DNA of 64,000 nt from an uncultured Pelagibacteraceae bacterium. Its GTDB lineage: Bacteria > Pseudomonadota > Alphaproteobacteria > Pelagibacterales > Pelagibacteraceae. Below the pieces are notes generated by a model. That model saw only the letters and a list, made by a program, of their open reading frames with translations, did not search any database and had not been told where the DNA came from. This document shows positions 47,363 to 56,765 of this stretch, in pieces. Position 1 is the stretch's first letter. Each line of letters starts with the position of its first letter. The DNA is taken from the NCBI GenBank assembly GCA_902615715.1, contig CACMQA010000003.1, forward strand, positions 20,001-84,000. The letters run 5' to 3'. Made by a program: the position numbers and the translations under genes.

Positions 47363-49764
47363 TAGGACCTAATTGTAGCGCCAGTTTTTTTACTTACTGT
47401 ATCGATAATTTTTTTACTGATATCGTCTAAATCATTTTCTGACAAAGTTTTATCAATAGCCTGTAAAGTAACATTAATCGCAACTGACTTTTTATCTTTT
47501 GGAATATTTTCTCCCTCATACACATCAAAAGTTGATACATTTTGAATTAAATTTTCATCTACTTCTCTAATAATTTTTTCTAATGCTCCAATTTTGAAAA
47601 TTTTATCTATCACAAAGGCAAAATCTCTTTCTGATTTTTGGTAATCAGACGCTTGAAAGCTTTTTTTACTTTGTCTTAGTTTTTTATTCGGTTCAGGAAT
47701 ATTTTTTAAAAAAATTTCAAATCCAAAAATATTTTTATCTTTACAATCCAAGTTCTTAATAATGGCAGGATGTATTTCTCCAAAATAAGCTAGATGAGGT
47801 CCTTTTTCTGATTTTAATGTTATCGAACCTGATCTACCTGGATGATAACTATGCTTTGTATTATCACTTACAAAAAGATTTTTTTCTTCTATTCCAAGTT
47901 CTACTAAGGTTTTAATAGCATCACTTTTAATATCAAAAACATCTATATTTCTCTCCTTATCTAGCCAGCTCTTCCTATTTATTTTTCCAGATTTCAAACC
48001 TCCAACCACAATTTGTTGTTCGCCTGGGTTTTTTCCAAAAAATGTAGGACCAACTTCAAATAAAGACAAGTCTTCGTATCCTCTGTCTTGATTCTTTTTT
48101 AAATAAATTGCTAAATTAGAGAAAATTGATCGTCTTAATACATCTAGATCAGAAGAAATAGGATTGTATATTGGAATTTCTTTTTCACCTTTGGCAAATT
48201 GTTTATCAATCTTTGAGTCAGTAAAAGACCAAGTAACTATTTCCATATAGCCTTTGGAAGCTAACGATCTTTGTGACAAATGGAATAGTTTTTGCTTAAA
48301 GTTAAGAGTATCTTGGTTTCTGTTTTTACTTGGTTCAATTAATTTTATATTATTGAATCCTTTGATCCGAATTAGCTCCTCAATCAAATCTTCGTCCAAA
48401 CTCACATCTGGCCTCCAGCTTGGTACTTCTACTTTTATAGTTTTTTGGCTTTTTTTACATTTAAAACCTAGTGAGGATAAAATTGTATTAATTTCATTAG
48501 CGGTGATTGAAATACCAATTAGTTTTTCAAATTTTTCTACTTGAAAGTTAATTATCTTATTTTTTTGGTTTGTCTTTCCGGTAGTTTGAAACTTACCAGC
48601 TTCTCCTCCGCAAATTTTTAAAATTAGTTCAGTTGCAAGTTCTAGCCCTTCTCTAATCGAGTTAGGATCAATTCCTCTCTCAAATCTGTACTTAGCGTCG
48701 GTATTTATATTAAGGTCTCTAGCCGTTTTTCTTATTGAAGATGGGCTAAAATAAGCAGCTTCTAAAAGTATATTTTTTGTATCTAATTCGGTAGAGGTAG
48801 AGGTTCCTCCAATGATCCCGCCTAAACCGAGCACACCTGATTTATCAGAGATGACACACATGCCTTTTTTTAATTTGTATTTTCTATTATCTAATGCCTC
48901 AAACACTTCACCTTCTTTAGCATTTCTAACTATAATTTCTTTGTTTATCTTATCTGCATCATAAGCATGCAATGGTCTGTTTAGATCAAACATTACATAG
49001 TTAGTAATATCCACTACTGCTGAAATGGGTTTTAAACCTAAAGCGATTAATTTATTTTTAAGCCATTCAGGACTTTCTTTGTTTGTAATATTTTTGATAT
49101 AACAGCTTCCAAAGATATCACAACCCTGGTTCTTTTCTTTTGTAATTGATGTTTTAATTCGGTGTTTTGAATTTTGTTTAATTTTTTTTCCTTTTATTGG
49201 TATTAATTTTCCAACTCCTGCTGAAGAAAGATCTCTTGCAATCCCTCTAACGCCTAAACAATCAGCGCGGTTAGGAGTTATTGATATATCGATTGCTTTT
49301 TCTGATATTCTTTTAAAGTAGCTTTTTCCTATCTCTTTCTCTTTATTTTTAAGTTCAATAATCCCATCACTTTCCTCAGATAAATTAAGTTCGCTTTCGG
49401 AGCAAAGCATCCCTTTTGACTCAACTCCTCTTATTTTTGCCACCTTTAATTCAAAATTAGTTTTAGGTATCACGGCTCCTGGAGGTGCATAAATTGTGAC
49501 CAGTCCTTCTCTGGCATTTGGAGCCCCGCAAACAACTTTTAAAATTTCTTTCCCACCAATATTTACATCACAGATTTTCAATTTATCAGCGTTAGGATGT
49601 TTTTCAGTCTTAAGAACTTTTGCAATTTTAAACTTACCCATCTCTCCAGAGTTTTCTTTTACGCCTTCGACTTCAAGTCCGATGTTTGTTAGTCGATCAA
49701 CAATCTCATTTTCTTTAGCTGATGTTTTTAGATGTTCTTTAAGCCAAGGAATAGTGACGATCAT
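47362..49764 (-). CDS. pheT: Phenylalanyl-tRNA synthetase beta subunit
   Basis: Large subunit of the alpha2-beta2 enzyme, carrying editing and tRNA-binding domains. The 800 residues contain the N-terminal EMAP/tRBD domain (about 40-150), the B3/B4 editing region ([24 protein letters not shown]), B5 ([20 protein letters not shown]), the catalytic-like core and the C-terminal FDX-ACB domain ([12 protein letters not shown]). Its start overlaps pheS by 4 bases. Its tRNA partner is the unusual tRNA-Phe encoded 34 kb away in this window. Confidence 0.97.
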   Translation of the reverse strand: MIVTIPWLKEHLKTSAKENEIVDRLTNIGLEVEGVKENSGEMGKFKIAKVLKTEKHPNADKLKICDVNIGGKEILKVVCGAPNAREGLVTIYAPPGAVIPKTNFELKVAKIRGVESKGMLCSESELNLSEESDGIIELKNKEKEIGKSYFKRISEKAIDISITPNRADCLGVRGIARDLSSAGVGKLIPIKGKKIKQNSKHRIKTSITKEKNQGCDIFGSCYIKNITNKESPEWLKNKLIALGLKPISAVVDITNYVMFDLNRPLHAYDADKINKEIIVRNAKEGEVFEALDNRKYKLKKGMCVISDKSGVLGLGGIIGGTSTSTELDTKNILLEAAYFSPSSIRKTARDLNINTDAKYRFERGIDPNSIREGLELATELILKICGGEAGKFQTTGKTNQKNKIINFQVEKFEKLIGISITANEINTILSSLGFKCKKSQKTIKVEVPSWRPDVSLDEDLIEELIRIKGFNNIKLIEPSKNRNQDTLNFKQKLFHLSQRSLASKGYMEIVTWSFTDSKIDKQFAKGEKEIPIYNPISSDLDVLRRSIFSNLAIYLKKNQDRGYEDLSLFEVGPTFFGKNPGEQQIVVGGLKSGKINRKSWLDKERNIDVFDIKSDAIKTLVELGIEEKNLFVSDNTKHSYHPGRSGSITLKSEKGPHLAYFGEIHPAIIKNLDCKDKNIFGFEIFLKNIPEPNKKLRQSKKSFQASDYQKSERDFAFVIDKIFKIGALEKIIREVDENLIQNVSTFDVYEGENIPKDKKSVAINVTLQAIDKTLSENDLDDISKKIIDTVSKKTGATIRS

Positions 49765-50828
49765 TTACTTAGCCCCCTATAGTTTGTTGGTACATCTAAT
49801 GGGTCAAATCCAAAATGACTTAACCATCTATAGTCTGCTTCAAAGAAAGCTCTAAGATCATTGATACCATATTTTAACATTGCTAAACGATCAATGCCTA
49901 TTCCAAATGCAAATCCTTGATATTTTTTTGTGTCTACTTTTACATTTTTTAAAACATTAGGATGAACCATGCCACATCCTAAAACTTCTAACCATTTATC
50001 TCCCTCGCCAATGACAATTTTTCCCTTTTCAATTTTATATCCAATATCAACTTCTGCTGATGGTTCTGTAAAAGGAAAATGACTTGGTCTAAATCTCATT
50101 TTTACATTTTTAACCTCAAAAAATTCTTTTATAAAATAATCAAGACAACCTTTTAGATGTCCCATTGTAATACCTTTATCTATATGAAGACCTTCAAGCT
50201 GATGAAACATTGGAGCATGAGTCTGATCACTATCACATCTATAAGTTCTTCCTGGTACGATTATTTTAAAAGGAGGTTTGCTTGATAGCATTGTTCTAAT
50301 TTGAACAGGTGATGTATGTGTTCTAAGTAATAGTTTTTTATTTTCTTCTAGATAAAAAGTATCATGCATATCTCTTGCAGGATGTTCTTCTGGAGTATTC
50401 AAAGCTGTAAAGTTGTTATATTCTGTCTCTACGTCTGGTCCCTCTGCTACTGAAAAACCTATTTCTGAAAAGATAGAAGATATTTCATCAATAACTTGTG
50501 AGACCGGATGAATTTTTCCTTGTCGATCAGGTCTAATTGGTAAAGTAATATCTACTTTCTCATTTTTAAGTTTTTCATTTATTTCTTTAGTTTCAATTTC
50601 AATATTTTTTTGATCTAATTGATGAGTTAAATCATCTTTGATTTTATTTAAATTTGAAGCAAATTCTTTTCTTTTTTCTGGATCTAAAGATCCGAGAGAT
50701 TTGAACTGTTGGGTAATTTGACCATTTTTTCCAAAAAATTCTGTTTTAATATTTTGAAGATCGTCTTTAGTCTTTACAGAATCAATCTTTGCATTAAATA
50801 CTGAACTTATTTTATCTAAATCACTCAT
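49761..50828 (-). CDS. pheS: Phenylalanyl-tRNA synthetase alpha subunit
   Basis: Catalytic class II subunit that attaches phenylalanine to tRNA-Phe. The 355 residues have an N-terminal coiled coil (about 1-90) that binds tRNA, then motif 2 ([21 protein letters not shown]) and motif 3 ([18 protein letters not shown]), with the Phe-pocket segment [18 protein letters not shown]. It is coupled to pheT by a 4-base overlap and starts 48 bp after rplT ends. Confidence 0.97.
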   Translation of the reverse strand: MSDLDKISSVFNAKIDSVKTKDDLQNIKTEFFGKNGQITQQFKSLGSLDPEKRKEFASNLNKIKDDLTHQLDQKNIEIETKEINEKLKNEKVDITLPIRPDRQGKIHPVSQVIDEISSIFSEIGFSVAEGPDVETEYNNFTALNTPEEHPARDMHDTFYLEENKKLLLRTHTSPVQIRTMLSSKPPFKIIVPGRTYRCDSDQTHAPMFHQLEGLHIDKGITMGHLKGCLDYFIKEFFEVKNVKMRFRPSHFPFTEPSAEVDIGYKIEKGKIVIGEGDKWLEVLGCGMVHPNVLKNVKVDTKKYQGFAFGIGIDRLAMLKYGINDLRAFFEADYRWLSHFGFDPLDVPTNYRGLSK

Positions 50829-50876
50829 TAGGTAATTGATTTTTTATATTAAGTTGAGATTAAATCAAAGACCCTT

Positions 50877-51233
50877 TTAAGCTAGGGAGGATTGAACCTT
50901 TTTAACTACTGATTTAAAGACTTCCGGATTATTATAAGCAAGTTCTGCTAGAACTTTTCTGTCTAACCTAATTTTTGATTTGGCTAAACCATTAATAAAT
51001 TTCGCATATGTTAAGCCTTCGGCCCTAACTCCAGCATTTATTCTTTGAATCCATAATGATCTGAATTCTCTTTTTTTAGCTTTTCTATCTCGGTAGGCAT
51101 ATTGCATTGCTTTTTCCATCGCTTGGCGCGCGATCCGGATAGTATTTTTTCTTCGACCCCTTTGACCTTTAACTAATTTTAATACTTTGTTGTGTTTTGC
51201 TCTGCTAATTACACCACGCTTTGTTCTGGCCAT
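50877..51233 (-). CDS. rplT: Ribosomal protein L20
   Basis: 118 residues from ATG 51233 ([19 protein letters not shown]); the frame extends upstream to 51272 but only into rpmI. The whole L20 consensus is present, including [26 protein letters not shown] and the C-terminal [13 protein letters not shown]. In enterobacteria and firmicutes L20 autoregulates the infC-rpmI-rplT operon; no clear RNA switch is visible here. Confidence 0.97.
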   Translation of the reverse strand: MARTKRGVISRAKHNKVLKLVKGQRGRRKNTIRIARQAMEKAMQYAYRDRKAKKREFRSLWIQRINAGVRAEGLTYAKFINGLAKSKIRLDRKVLAELAYNNPEVFKSVVKKVQSSLA

Positions 51234-51234
51234 A

Positions 51235-51441
51235 TTATCCTCTAAAGTTATATGGCATATACGATTTGACAATTTTAGTATCTTGTTTTGTCATAATTGT
51301 AGTGCCTCTTTGTTTTCTAATTTGTGAATTCGTTCGTTTAATCATACCGTGTCTTTTACCCGCTTGAGGCATTTTTATTTTACCTGAAGCAGTAAATCTA
51401 AATCTTTTTTTTGCTGAGCTTTTTGTTTTAAGTTTTGGCAT
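51235..51441 (-). CDS. rpmI: Ribosomal protein L35
   Basis: A 68-residue protein with the L35 start [20 protein letters not shown], then KHGMIKR-type sequence ([17 protein letters not shown]). It stands one base before rplT in the standard infC-rpmI-rplT order. The 60 bp between it and infC is AT-rich, with no hairpin I would call. Confidence 0.96.
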   Translation of the reverse strand: MPKLKTKSSAKKRFRFTASGKIKMPQAGKRHGMIKRTNSQIRKQRGTTIMTKQDTKIVKSYMPYNFRG

Positions 51442-51501
51442 AAAATATTTGGGACTTATATAGGCATTAATAAATCTTTACAAGGTGCTATTATTGTTGA
51501 T

Positions 51502-52047
51502 TTAAAGAGGCTGAATTATCATAACCATTTGTCTGCCTTCAAATTTTGGCTTGCTTTCAACTTTAGCAACATCTTTGGTTTCTTCTATGATCTTGTTCAT
51601 CAAGTCTTTACCCAAGTCTGTGTGTTGCATTTCTCTACCTTTAAATTTTACTGTAAATTTTACTTTATTACCTTTTAAAATAAATTTTTTTGCATTTTTT
51701 ATTTTAAAGTTATAATCATGTGTTTCTGTTCCTGGCCTTAATTTTATTTCTTTAAGCGAAACAGTTTTTTGTTTTTTTTTGGCTTGATTAGCTTTTTTTT
51801 GTAAATCGTATTTATATTTTCCCATGTCCATGATTTTGCACACAGGCGGATTTGCATTTGGTGAAATTTCAATTAAGTCTAATCCCTCTTGTTTAGCTAA
51901 TTCAATTGCTTTATTAAGAGGCATCGCACCAAGGTTGCCTCCATCACTTCCAATAACTTGAACATCTAAAGCCCTAATCCTTTCATTAGCTTTAGGACCT
52001 TGGGGTTTACTTCTCCTTTGAAAATAATTGGGTTTAAAGTTTGACAC
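51502..52047 (-). CDS. infC: Translation initiation factor IF-3
   Basis: Keeps 30S free of 50S and checks start-codon fidelity. The 181 residues begin at GTG 52047, immediately after the thrS TAA. The NERIRALDVQVIGSDGGNLG start, the linker (YKYDLQKKANQAKKKQKT) and the C-terminal domain (EIKLRPGTETHDYNFKIK) are canonical. IF-3 genes often use a rare start codon (AUU in E. coli) so the factor can limit its own translation; here it is the milder GTG. Confidence 0.96.
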   Translation of the reverse strand: MSNFKPNYFQRRSKPQGPKANERIRALDVQVIGSDGGNLGAMPLNKAIELAKQEGLDLIEISPNANPPVCKIMDMGKYKYDLQKKANQAKKKQKTVSLKEIKLRPGTETHDYNFKIKNAKKFILKGNKVKFTVKFKGREMQHTDLGKDLMNKIIEETKDVAKVESKPKFEGRQMVMIIQPL

Positions 52048-53967
52048 TTAATTTAAAGGCAACTTATTTGAGGCAAGCATGTTTTTAATAAGATCTTCTC
52101 TTTTCATTGTTTCTTGTTTTTCTGAACCTAACTTTCTAACTGTAACTGTGTTTTCTGCAACTTCTTTTTTTCCACATACAATAATAAGTGGGACTTTTGC
52201 AAGAGAGTGTTCTCTTACTTTATAATTTATTTTCTCATTTCTTAAATCCATTTCACATTTTATACCTTCTTTAAATAAATCTTTAAATAACTTTTTTACG
52301 TAGTCATTGTTCTCTTCAGCGATAGAACACACAACAGCTTGTGCTGGAGAAAGCCAAAAAGGTAACTTACCAGCATAATTTTCAATTAAAATTCCAATAA
52401 ATCTCTCTAAGGATCCAAATAATGCCCGGTGTAACATGACGGGAACTTTTTTGTTTCCGTCTTTTGCTACATAAGATGCACCTAGTCTTTTAGGTAAATT
52501 TAAATCTACTTGCAAAGTTCCACATTGCCAATCTCTTCCAATTGCATCTCTTAAAACGAATTCAATTTTAGGACCGTAGAAAGCTCCTTCTCCTTTATTA
52601 ACTGTATATTCGAGTTTAGATTGTTTAATTGCAGCAAGAAGAGCTGCTTCAGATTTATCCCAAACAATATCATCTCCAACTCTTTTCTCTGGTCTATCAG
52701 AATATTTTAAAATTACATTTTTAAAACCTAAGTCTTTATATATCTCTAAAATTAAATTTGTAACTGATAATGATTCCTCGGTAATTTGATCTTCTGTACA
52801 AAATATGTGTGCATCATCCTGTGTAAACGCTCTAACTCTTAACAATCCATGCAAAGCTCCAGATGGTTCATACCGATGTACTTTACCAAACTCAGATAGC
52901 TTTAATGGTAAATCTCTATAACTCTTTAAACCTTGATTGAATACTTGAACACAACCTGGGCAGTTCATTGGTTTTACTGCAAAAGTTTTTTCGTCTGGTG
53001 TTTCAGACGTAAACATATGTTCTCCAAATTTATCCCAGTGGCCGGATTTTTCCCAAAGACTTTTATCTAAAAGTTCGGGAGTATTAATCTCTTTATATCC
53101 TGCAAGTCTTTGTTTTGCTCGCATAAATTCTACTAACCTCTGAAATAATAGCCAACCTTTATCGTGCCAAAATACTGCGCCTGGACTTTCTTCTCTAAAA
53201 TGAAAAAGATCCATTTCTTTTCCAAGTTTTCTGTGATCTCTCTTTTCGGCTTCCTCTAGTCTATGCAAATACTCATCGAGTTCTTTTTTCGAACTCCAAC
53301 AAGTACCATAAATTCTTTGCAGCATCTCATTATTTGAATCACCTCGCCAATAAGCTCCGGAGACTTTCGTTAACTTGAAAGCTTTTCCAATTTTTCCAGA
53401 TGAAGCTAAATGTGGACCTCTACACAAGTCATGCCAAGTATCTCCATGGTGGTAGACGGATAATTCCTCATTTTGAGGTATACTCTCAATAATTTCTGCT
53501 TTGTAATTTTCCCCGATCTTTTTAAAATGTTGTATAGCTTTGTTTCTTTTCCAAACTTCTCTTCTTGTTTTTACATCCCTGTCAATAATTTCAGACATTT
53601 TTTTTTCAATTTTTTTAAGGTCCTCTTCAGAGAAAGGTTCTTTTCTTGCGAAGTCGTAATAAAAACCATTTTCAATTACAGGTCCTATAGTAACTTGTGT
53701 ACCTGGAAATAATTCTTGGACAGCCATTGCCATTATATGAGCAGCGTCATGTCTTATAACCTCTAAACCTTCTTTATCTTTTGATGTAATAATTCTTACT
53801 TTGGCATCTTGATTTATTTGGTGGCTTAAATCTTTTAAATCACCATCAACCTCCATTATAAGAGCAACTTTTTCTAATGATTTGCTAATTTTTTTTGCTA
53901 GATCAAAACCAGTAATTGATTTTTCAAAATCTATCTTTTTTCCATCTATTAATTTAATTTGTGGCAT
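52048..53967 (-). CDS. thrS: Threonyl-tRNA synthetase
   Basis: Charges tRNA-Thr and edits Ser-tRNA-Thr. The 639 residues contain the N-terminal TGS domain (about 1-60), the editing domain with HDAAHIMAMAVQELFPG and its C-terminal CRGPHL site, the class II core (KPMNCPGCVQVF; RVRAFTQDDAHIFCTE; HRALFGSLERFIG) and the anticodon-binding domain. The zinc-binding Cys of MNCPG and the His of DDAH are present. It follows the GT4 upstream with a TAATG overlap and runs directly into infC. Confidence 0.98.
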   Translation of the reverse strand: MPQIKLIDGKKIDFEKSITGFDLAKKISKSLEKVALIMEVDGDLKDLSHQINQDAKVRIITSKDKEGLEVIRHDAAHIMAMAVQELFPGTQVTIGPVIENGFYYDFARKEPFSEEDLKKIEKKMSEIIDRDVKTRREVWKRNKAIQHFKKIGENYKAEIIESIPQNEELSVYHHGDTWHDLCRGPHLASSGKIGKAFKLTKVSGAYWRGDSNNEMLQRIYGTCWSSKKELDEYLHRLEEAEKRDHRKLGKEMDLFHFREESPGAVFWHDKGWLLFQRLVEFMRAKQRLAGYKEINTPELLDKSLWEKSGHWDKFGEHMFTSETPDEKTFAVKPMNCPGCVQVFNQGLKSYRDLPLKLSEFGKVHRYEPSGALHGLLRVRAFTQDDAHIFCTEDQITEESLSVTNLILEIYKDLGFKNVILKYSDRPEKRVGDDIVWDKSEAALLAAIKQSKLEYTVNKGEGAFYGPKIEFVLRDAIGRDWQCGTLQVDLNLPKRLGASYVAKDGNKKVPVMLHRALFGSLERFIGILIENYAGKLPFWLSPAQAVVCSIAEENNDYVKKLFKDLFKEGIKCEMDLRNEKINYKVREHSLAKVPLIIVCGKKEVAENTVTVRKLGSEKQETMKREDLIKNMLASNKLPLN

Positions 53968-55124
53968 TAATTTTTAATTAATCTTTTATACTCTTTTAAA
54001 TTAGTTTGGCACATTGTTTCAACATCAAATTTTTTAGTTATATTTTTTCTACCCTCATTTCCAATAGATCTTAATTCATCTGGTGATAATTGAATAACAG
54101 TATTTAAGCTTTTAGCAAGTTCTCTTGGATCATCGTGCTTATAAAGAAATCCAGTTTTTTTATTGACTACTGTTTCTTTAGATCCTCCAATATTACTTGC
54201 TATAATAGGTTTTCCCATAGATTGGGCTTCAACTGAAACCCTGCCAAATGCCTCTGGTTCTATTGACGCCGAAACAACAACATCAGCTAATGAGTATGCG
54301 AGAGGCATTTCTTTGCAATGTTGAATGAATTTTATTTTTTTATTTAAACTATATCTCTGAACTAGGTTGATTAATTTTTTATAATAAACCTTTCTGCCTT
54401 GATCCGAACCAAGTATTATTGCTTGAAAATTTGTTATATTATAATCTTCAATTAGTATATTTAAAGACTCTATAAATTTTTCTTGTCCTTTCCAGTAAGT
54501 TAATCTTCCTGGTAAAAGTATAGTAAATTTATTTGAAGCTAAACCCCATTCTTGTTTAAGTTTTTCTTGTTTGAGAATAGATATATTTTTAGGATTAAAA
54601 TAATCAATATTTATACCTCTAAAAATTACTCTAAGTTTTTTTTCTTTACTTAAATATTCACTATAATTTTCGTTTATGTGACCAAAAATAAAATTTGATC
54701 CAGCAATAGTTAATTTTGCTCTAAGCATTATACTATTATAAAATTTTTTAATATTACTTTTAAAATTATAAGTACCGTGAAATGTTGTTACAAAAACTCT
54801 TCTTGTCAGAAGAGATGCAAAATAGCACGACCAAGCTGGCGCTCTGCTTCTTGCGTGTATGATATTTATTTTAAAAAAAATTATATATAGTATTAATGCA
54901 AAAGTGTTAAAGATGATCATAAGTGGATTTTTGGAATGAACAGGTAATCTGAATATTTTAACTTTATCTCTTTTTACAAATTTCAATAATTCCCCACCTG
55001 AGGTAGCAACGAAAGACCCACATTCATTTTCTGGAAGAAAATGAGCAATATCATAACAGCCTGTTTCGGCACCTCCGTAACCAAGTTTAGGAATAACTTG
55101 TAAAACGTTTATTTTAGTAGTCAT
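53967..55124 (-). CDS. Family 4 glycosyltransferase
   Basis: 385 residues of the GT-B fold. The N-terminal domain has INVLQVIPKLGYGGAETGCY (acceptor side), a hydrophobic segment (about 70-90) and NIIHARSRAPAWSCYFA. The C-terminal domain has LLPGRLTYWKGQEKFIES and the donor site SIEPEAFGRVSVEAQSMGKP. It most resembles RfaG/PimA-like enzymes for lipopolysaccharide or cell-surface glycan assembly; donor and acceptor are unknown. It lies at the head of the thrS-infC-rpmI-rplT run with a 1-base overlap. Confidence 0.9.
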   Translation of the reverse strand: MTTKINVLQVIPKLGYGGAETGCYDIAHFLPENECGSFVATSGGELLKFVKRDKVKIFRLPVHSKNPLMIIFNTFALILYIIFFKINIIHARSRAPAWSCYFASLLTRRVFVTTFHGTYNFKSNIKKFYNSIMLRAKLTIAGSNFIFGHINENYSEYLSKEKKLRVIFRGINIDYFNPKNISILKQEKLKQEWGLASNKFTILLPGRLTYWKGQEKFIESLNILIEDYNITNFQAIILGSDQGRKVYYKKLINLVQRYSLNKKIKFIQHCKEMPLAYSLADVVVSASIEPEAFGRVSVEAQSMGKPIIASNIGGSKETVVNKKTGFLYKHDDPRELAKSLNTVIQLSPDELRSIGNEGRKNITKKFDVETMCQTNLKEYKRLIKN

Positions 55125-55160
55125 GTTATTTGTTATATAATAGCACTAAAATATTCTTAT

Positions 55161-55916
55161 ATGAAAAAATTCAAATACTTAAAAATTTCAAAGACAAAAA
55201 AACTGAGATTTATTGACAATTATTATAAAAAAAATCTCTATATTGTTTTTCTTCCTGGCTTTATGTCTGATGTTGATGGCGAAAAACCTAAAGCCTTTAA
55301 AAGATACGCTGTAAAAAATAAATTAGGTTTTTTAGCTATTGAGTACTCAGGACACGGTAAGTCATCAGGCAAATTTATAAAAGGAAATATAACCAAGTGG
55401 TCTCATGATGCTAAGAATTCAATTAAAAAAATTGTTAGAAAGAATAAATTTATACTTGTTGGTTCTAGCATGGGAGCATGGATCTCTTTAAATCAATTTA
55501 AATATTTTAAAAATCAAATTGTAGGTTTTGTTGGTATAGGCTCAGCTCCAGAATTTCTTGAGAGATTAATGTGGAAAAAATTTCCAAAAAAGAACAAAAA
55601 TGAAATTATTACTAAAGGATTGAGTATTATTAAGAATGGGCAATATGAATATCCTATTACATATCAGCTAATTAAAGATGGAAGAAAAAATAAAATTCTA
55701 TCTAAGAAAATAAGATCTAGAATTAAAGTAACAATGGTTCATGGCAGTAAAGATGAAGTTGTGCCGGTATCTTTTTCAAGAAAAGTTCTTTCGGTATTTC
55801 CGAATGCACAAAAGAAGTTAGTAGTAATTAAAAAAGGGGACCATAGTTTATCAAATCAAGTTTCCTTAAAAAAAATAATTAAAGAATTAAATAGTATTGT
55901 TAAAGATATAATTTAG
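55161..55916 (+). CDS. Alpha/beta hydrolase
   Basis: 251 residues with the complete serine-hydrolase triad: nucleophile S103 in VGSSMGAW, D198 in VHGSKDEVVP and H228 in KKGDHSL. The FLPGFMSDVDGEKP segment provides the oxyanion loop. The length and the GFMSDMxG-type start resemble the small ABHD10-like or 'predicted esterase' group. The substrate is unknown. The gene is divergent from the GT4 by 36 bp and overlaps the convergent SDR gene by 30 bases. Confidence 0.87.
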   Translation: MKKFKYLKISKTKKLRFIDNYYKKNLYIVFLPGFMSDVDGEKPKAFKRYAVKNKLGFLAIEYSGHGKSSGKFIKGNITKWSHDAKNSIKKIVRKNKFILVGSSMGAWISLNQFKYFKNQIVGFVGIGSAPEFLERLMWKKFPKKNKNEIITKGLSIIKNGQYEYPITYQLIKDGRKNKILSKKIRSRIKVTMVHGSKDEVVPVSFSRKVLSVFPNAQKKLVVIKKGDHSLSNQVSLKKIIKELNSIVKDII

Positions 55917-56765
55917 TCCTTCAACATAAGTCGGGTACTTTAATTTGTGATTAAAAAATTCTTTCATTTTTTTATTGTCTACTTTTTTTGAATCTTTATA
56001 AAAATTTCTCAACATTTCACTTTCAACTTCCTCAAGTTTTACCGAATTAGGTTTATCTAGTTTTAGTAATTTTGCACCGTAGGCTGCTACCTCAATTTGC
56101 GAAGCAGGTTTATCATCACAAATATTGTAAATTTCATTATTTTTAAAATTATCAAGGGACTTGAATAAAATGTTAGCTATATCCTCAACATGAATTCTTG
56201 AAAAAAAGTGATCTTTTTTATCTACAATTTGTACTTTGCCAGTTTTTAATCTTTTCAAAATATTAAACTCATTTGAATATATGCCGGCCAATCTAAAAAT
56301 TTGAAGCGGATAATTTTTTTTATTCGATAAATTTTTCCAGTTTTTTTCTGCTTCTAATCTACTTATCCCATTATCTGACGTAGGCTGAGTAAAGCTATCT
56401 TCGTTAACCCAATCACCTTTGTGATCCCCGTATACACTAGTTGCTGATAAATATGTAATCCACTTACAATTTATTATTTTTTTTTGATTTATATCTAGGT
56501 AATTTGCTACAATGTCTTTGCCATCAATAGGTGGAATAGAAACTAAAATATAATCTGTTTCCTCTATTTTTTTTTTGATAGAGTTATCAAACTTGTCTTC
56601 GGTAAATTGGTATGAATTTATCTTAATATTATTAAACTCTATTTGATGAGTTTCCTGTCTAGAAGTAACACTTAAATCAAATTCTTTTTTTTCGTTAATT
56701 AATTTATTAATGAAACTTTCTGCGACTTGGCCAAAGCCAAAGCAAAAGATTTTAGTTTTACTCAT
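55887..56765 (-). CDS. Atypical NAD(P)-binding SDR (YeeZ-like epimerase/dehydratase family)
   Basis: 292 residues. The N terminus has a Rossmann nucleotide motif, GFGQVA at 9-14, and the middle has the SATSVYGDHKGDWVNE strand typical of extended SDRs. The expected YxxxK active-site pair is missing: that helix reads NGISRLEAEKNW. This is as in the atypical YeeZ-like subgroup, whose activity is not established. It shares one base with the gltB stop (TAATG) and is the last gene of the gltD-gltB transcript. A link to glutamate metabolism is not evident. Confidence 0.8.
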   Translation of the reverse strand: MSKTKIFCFGFGQVAESFINKLINEKKEFDLSVTSRQETHQIEFNNIKINSYQFTEDKFDNSIKKKIEETDYILVSIPPIDGKDIVANYLDINQKKIINCKWITYLSATSVYGDHKGDWVNEDSFTQPTSDNGISRLEAEKNWKNLSNKKNYPLQIFRLAGIYSNEFNILKRLKTGKVQIVDKKDHFFSRIHVEDIANILFKSLDNFKNNEIYNICDDKPASQIEVAAYGAKLLKLDKPNSVKLEEVESEMLRNFYKDSKKVDNKKMKEFFNHKLKYPTYVEGLNYIFNNTI

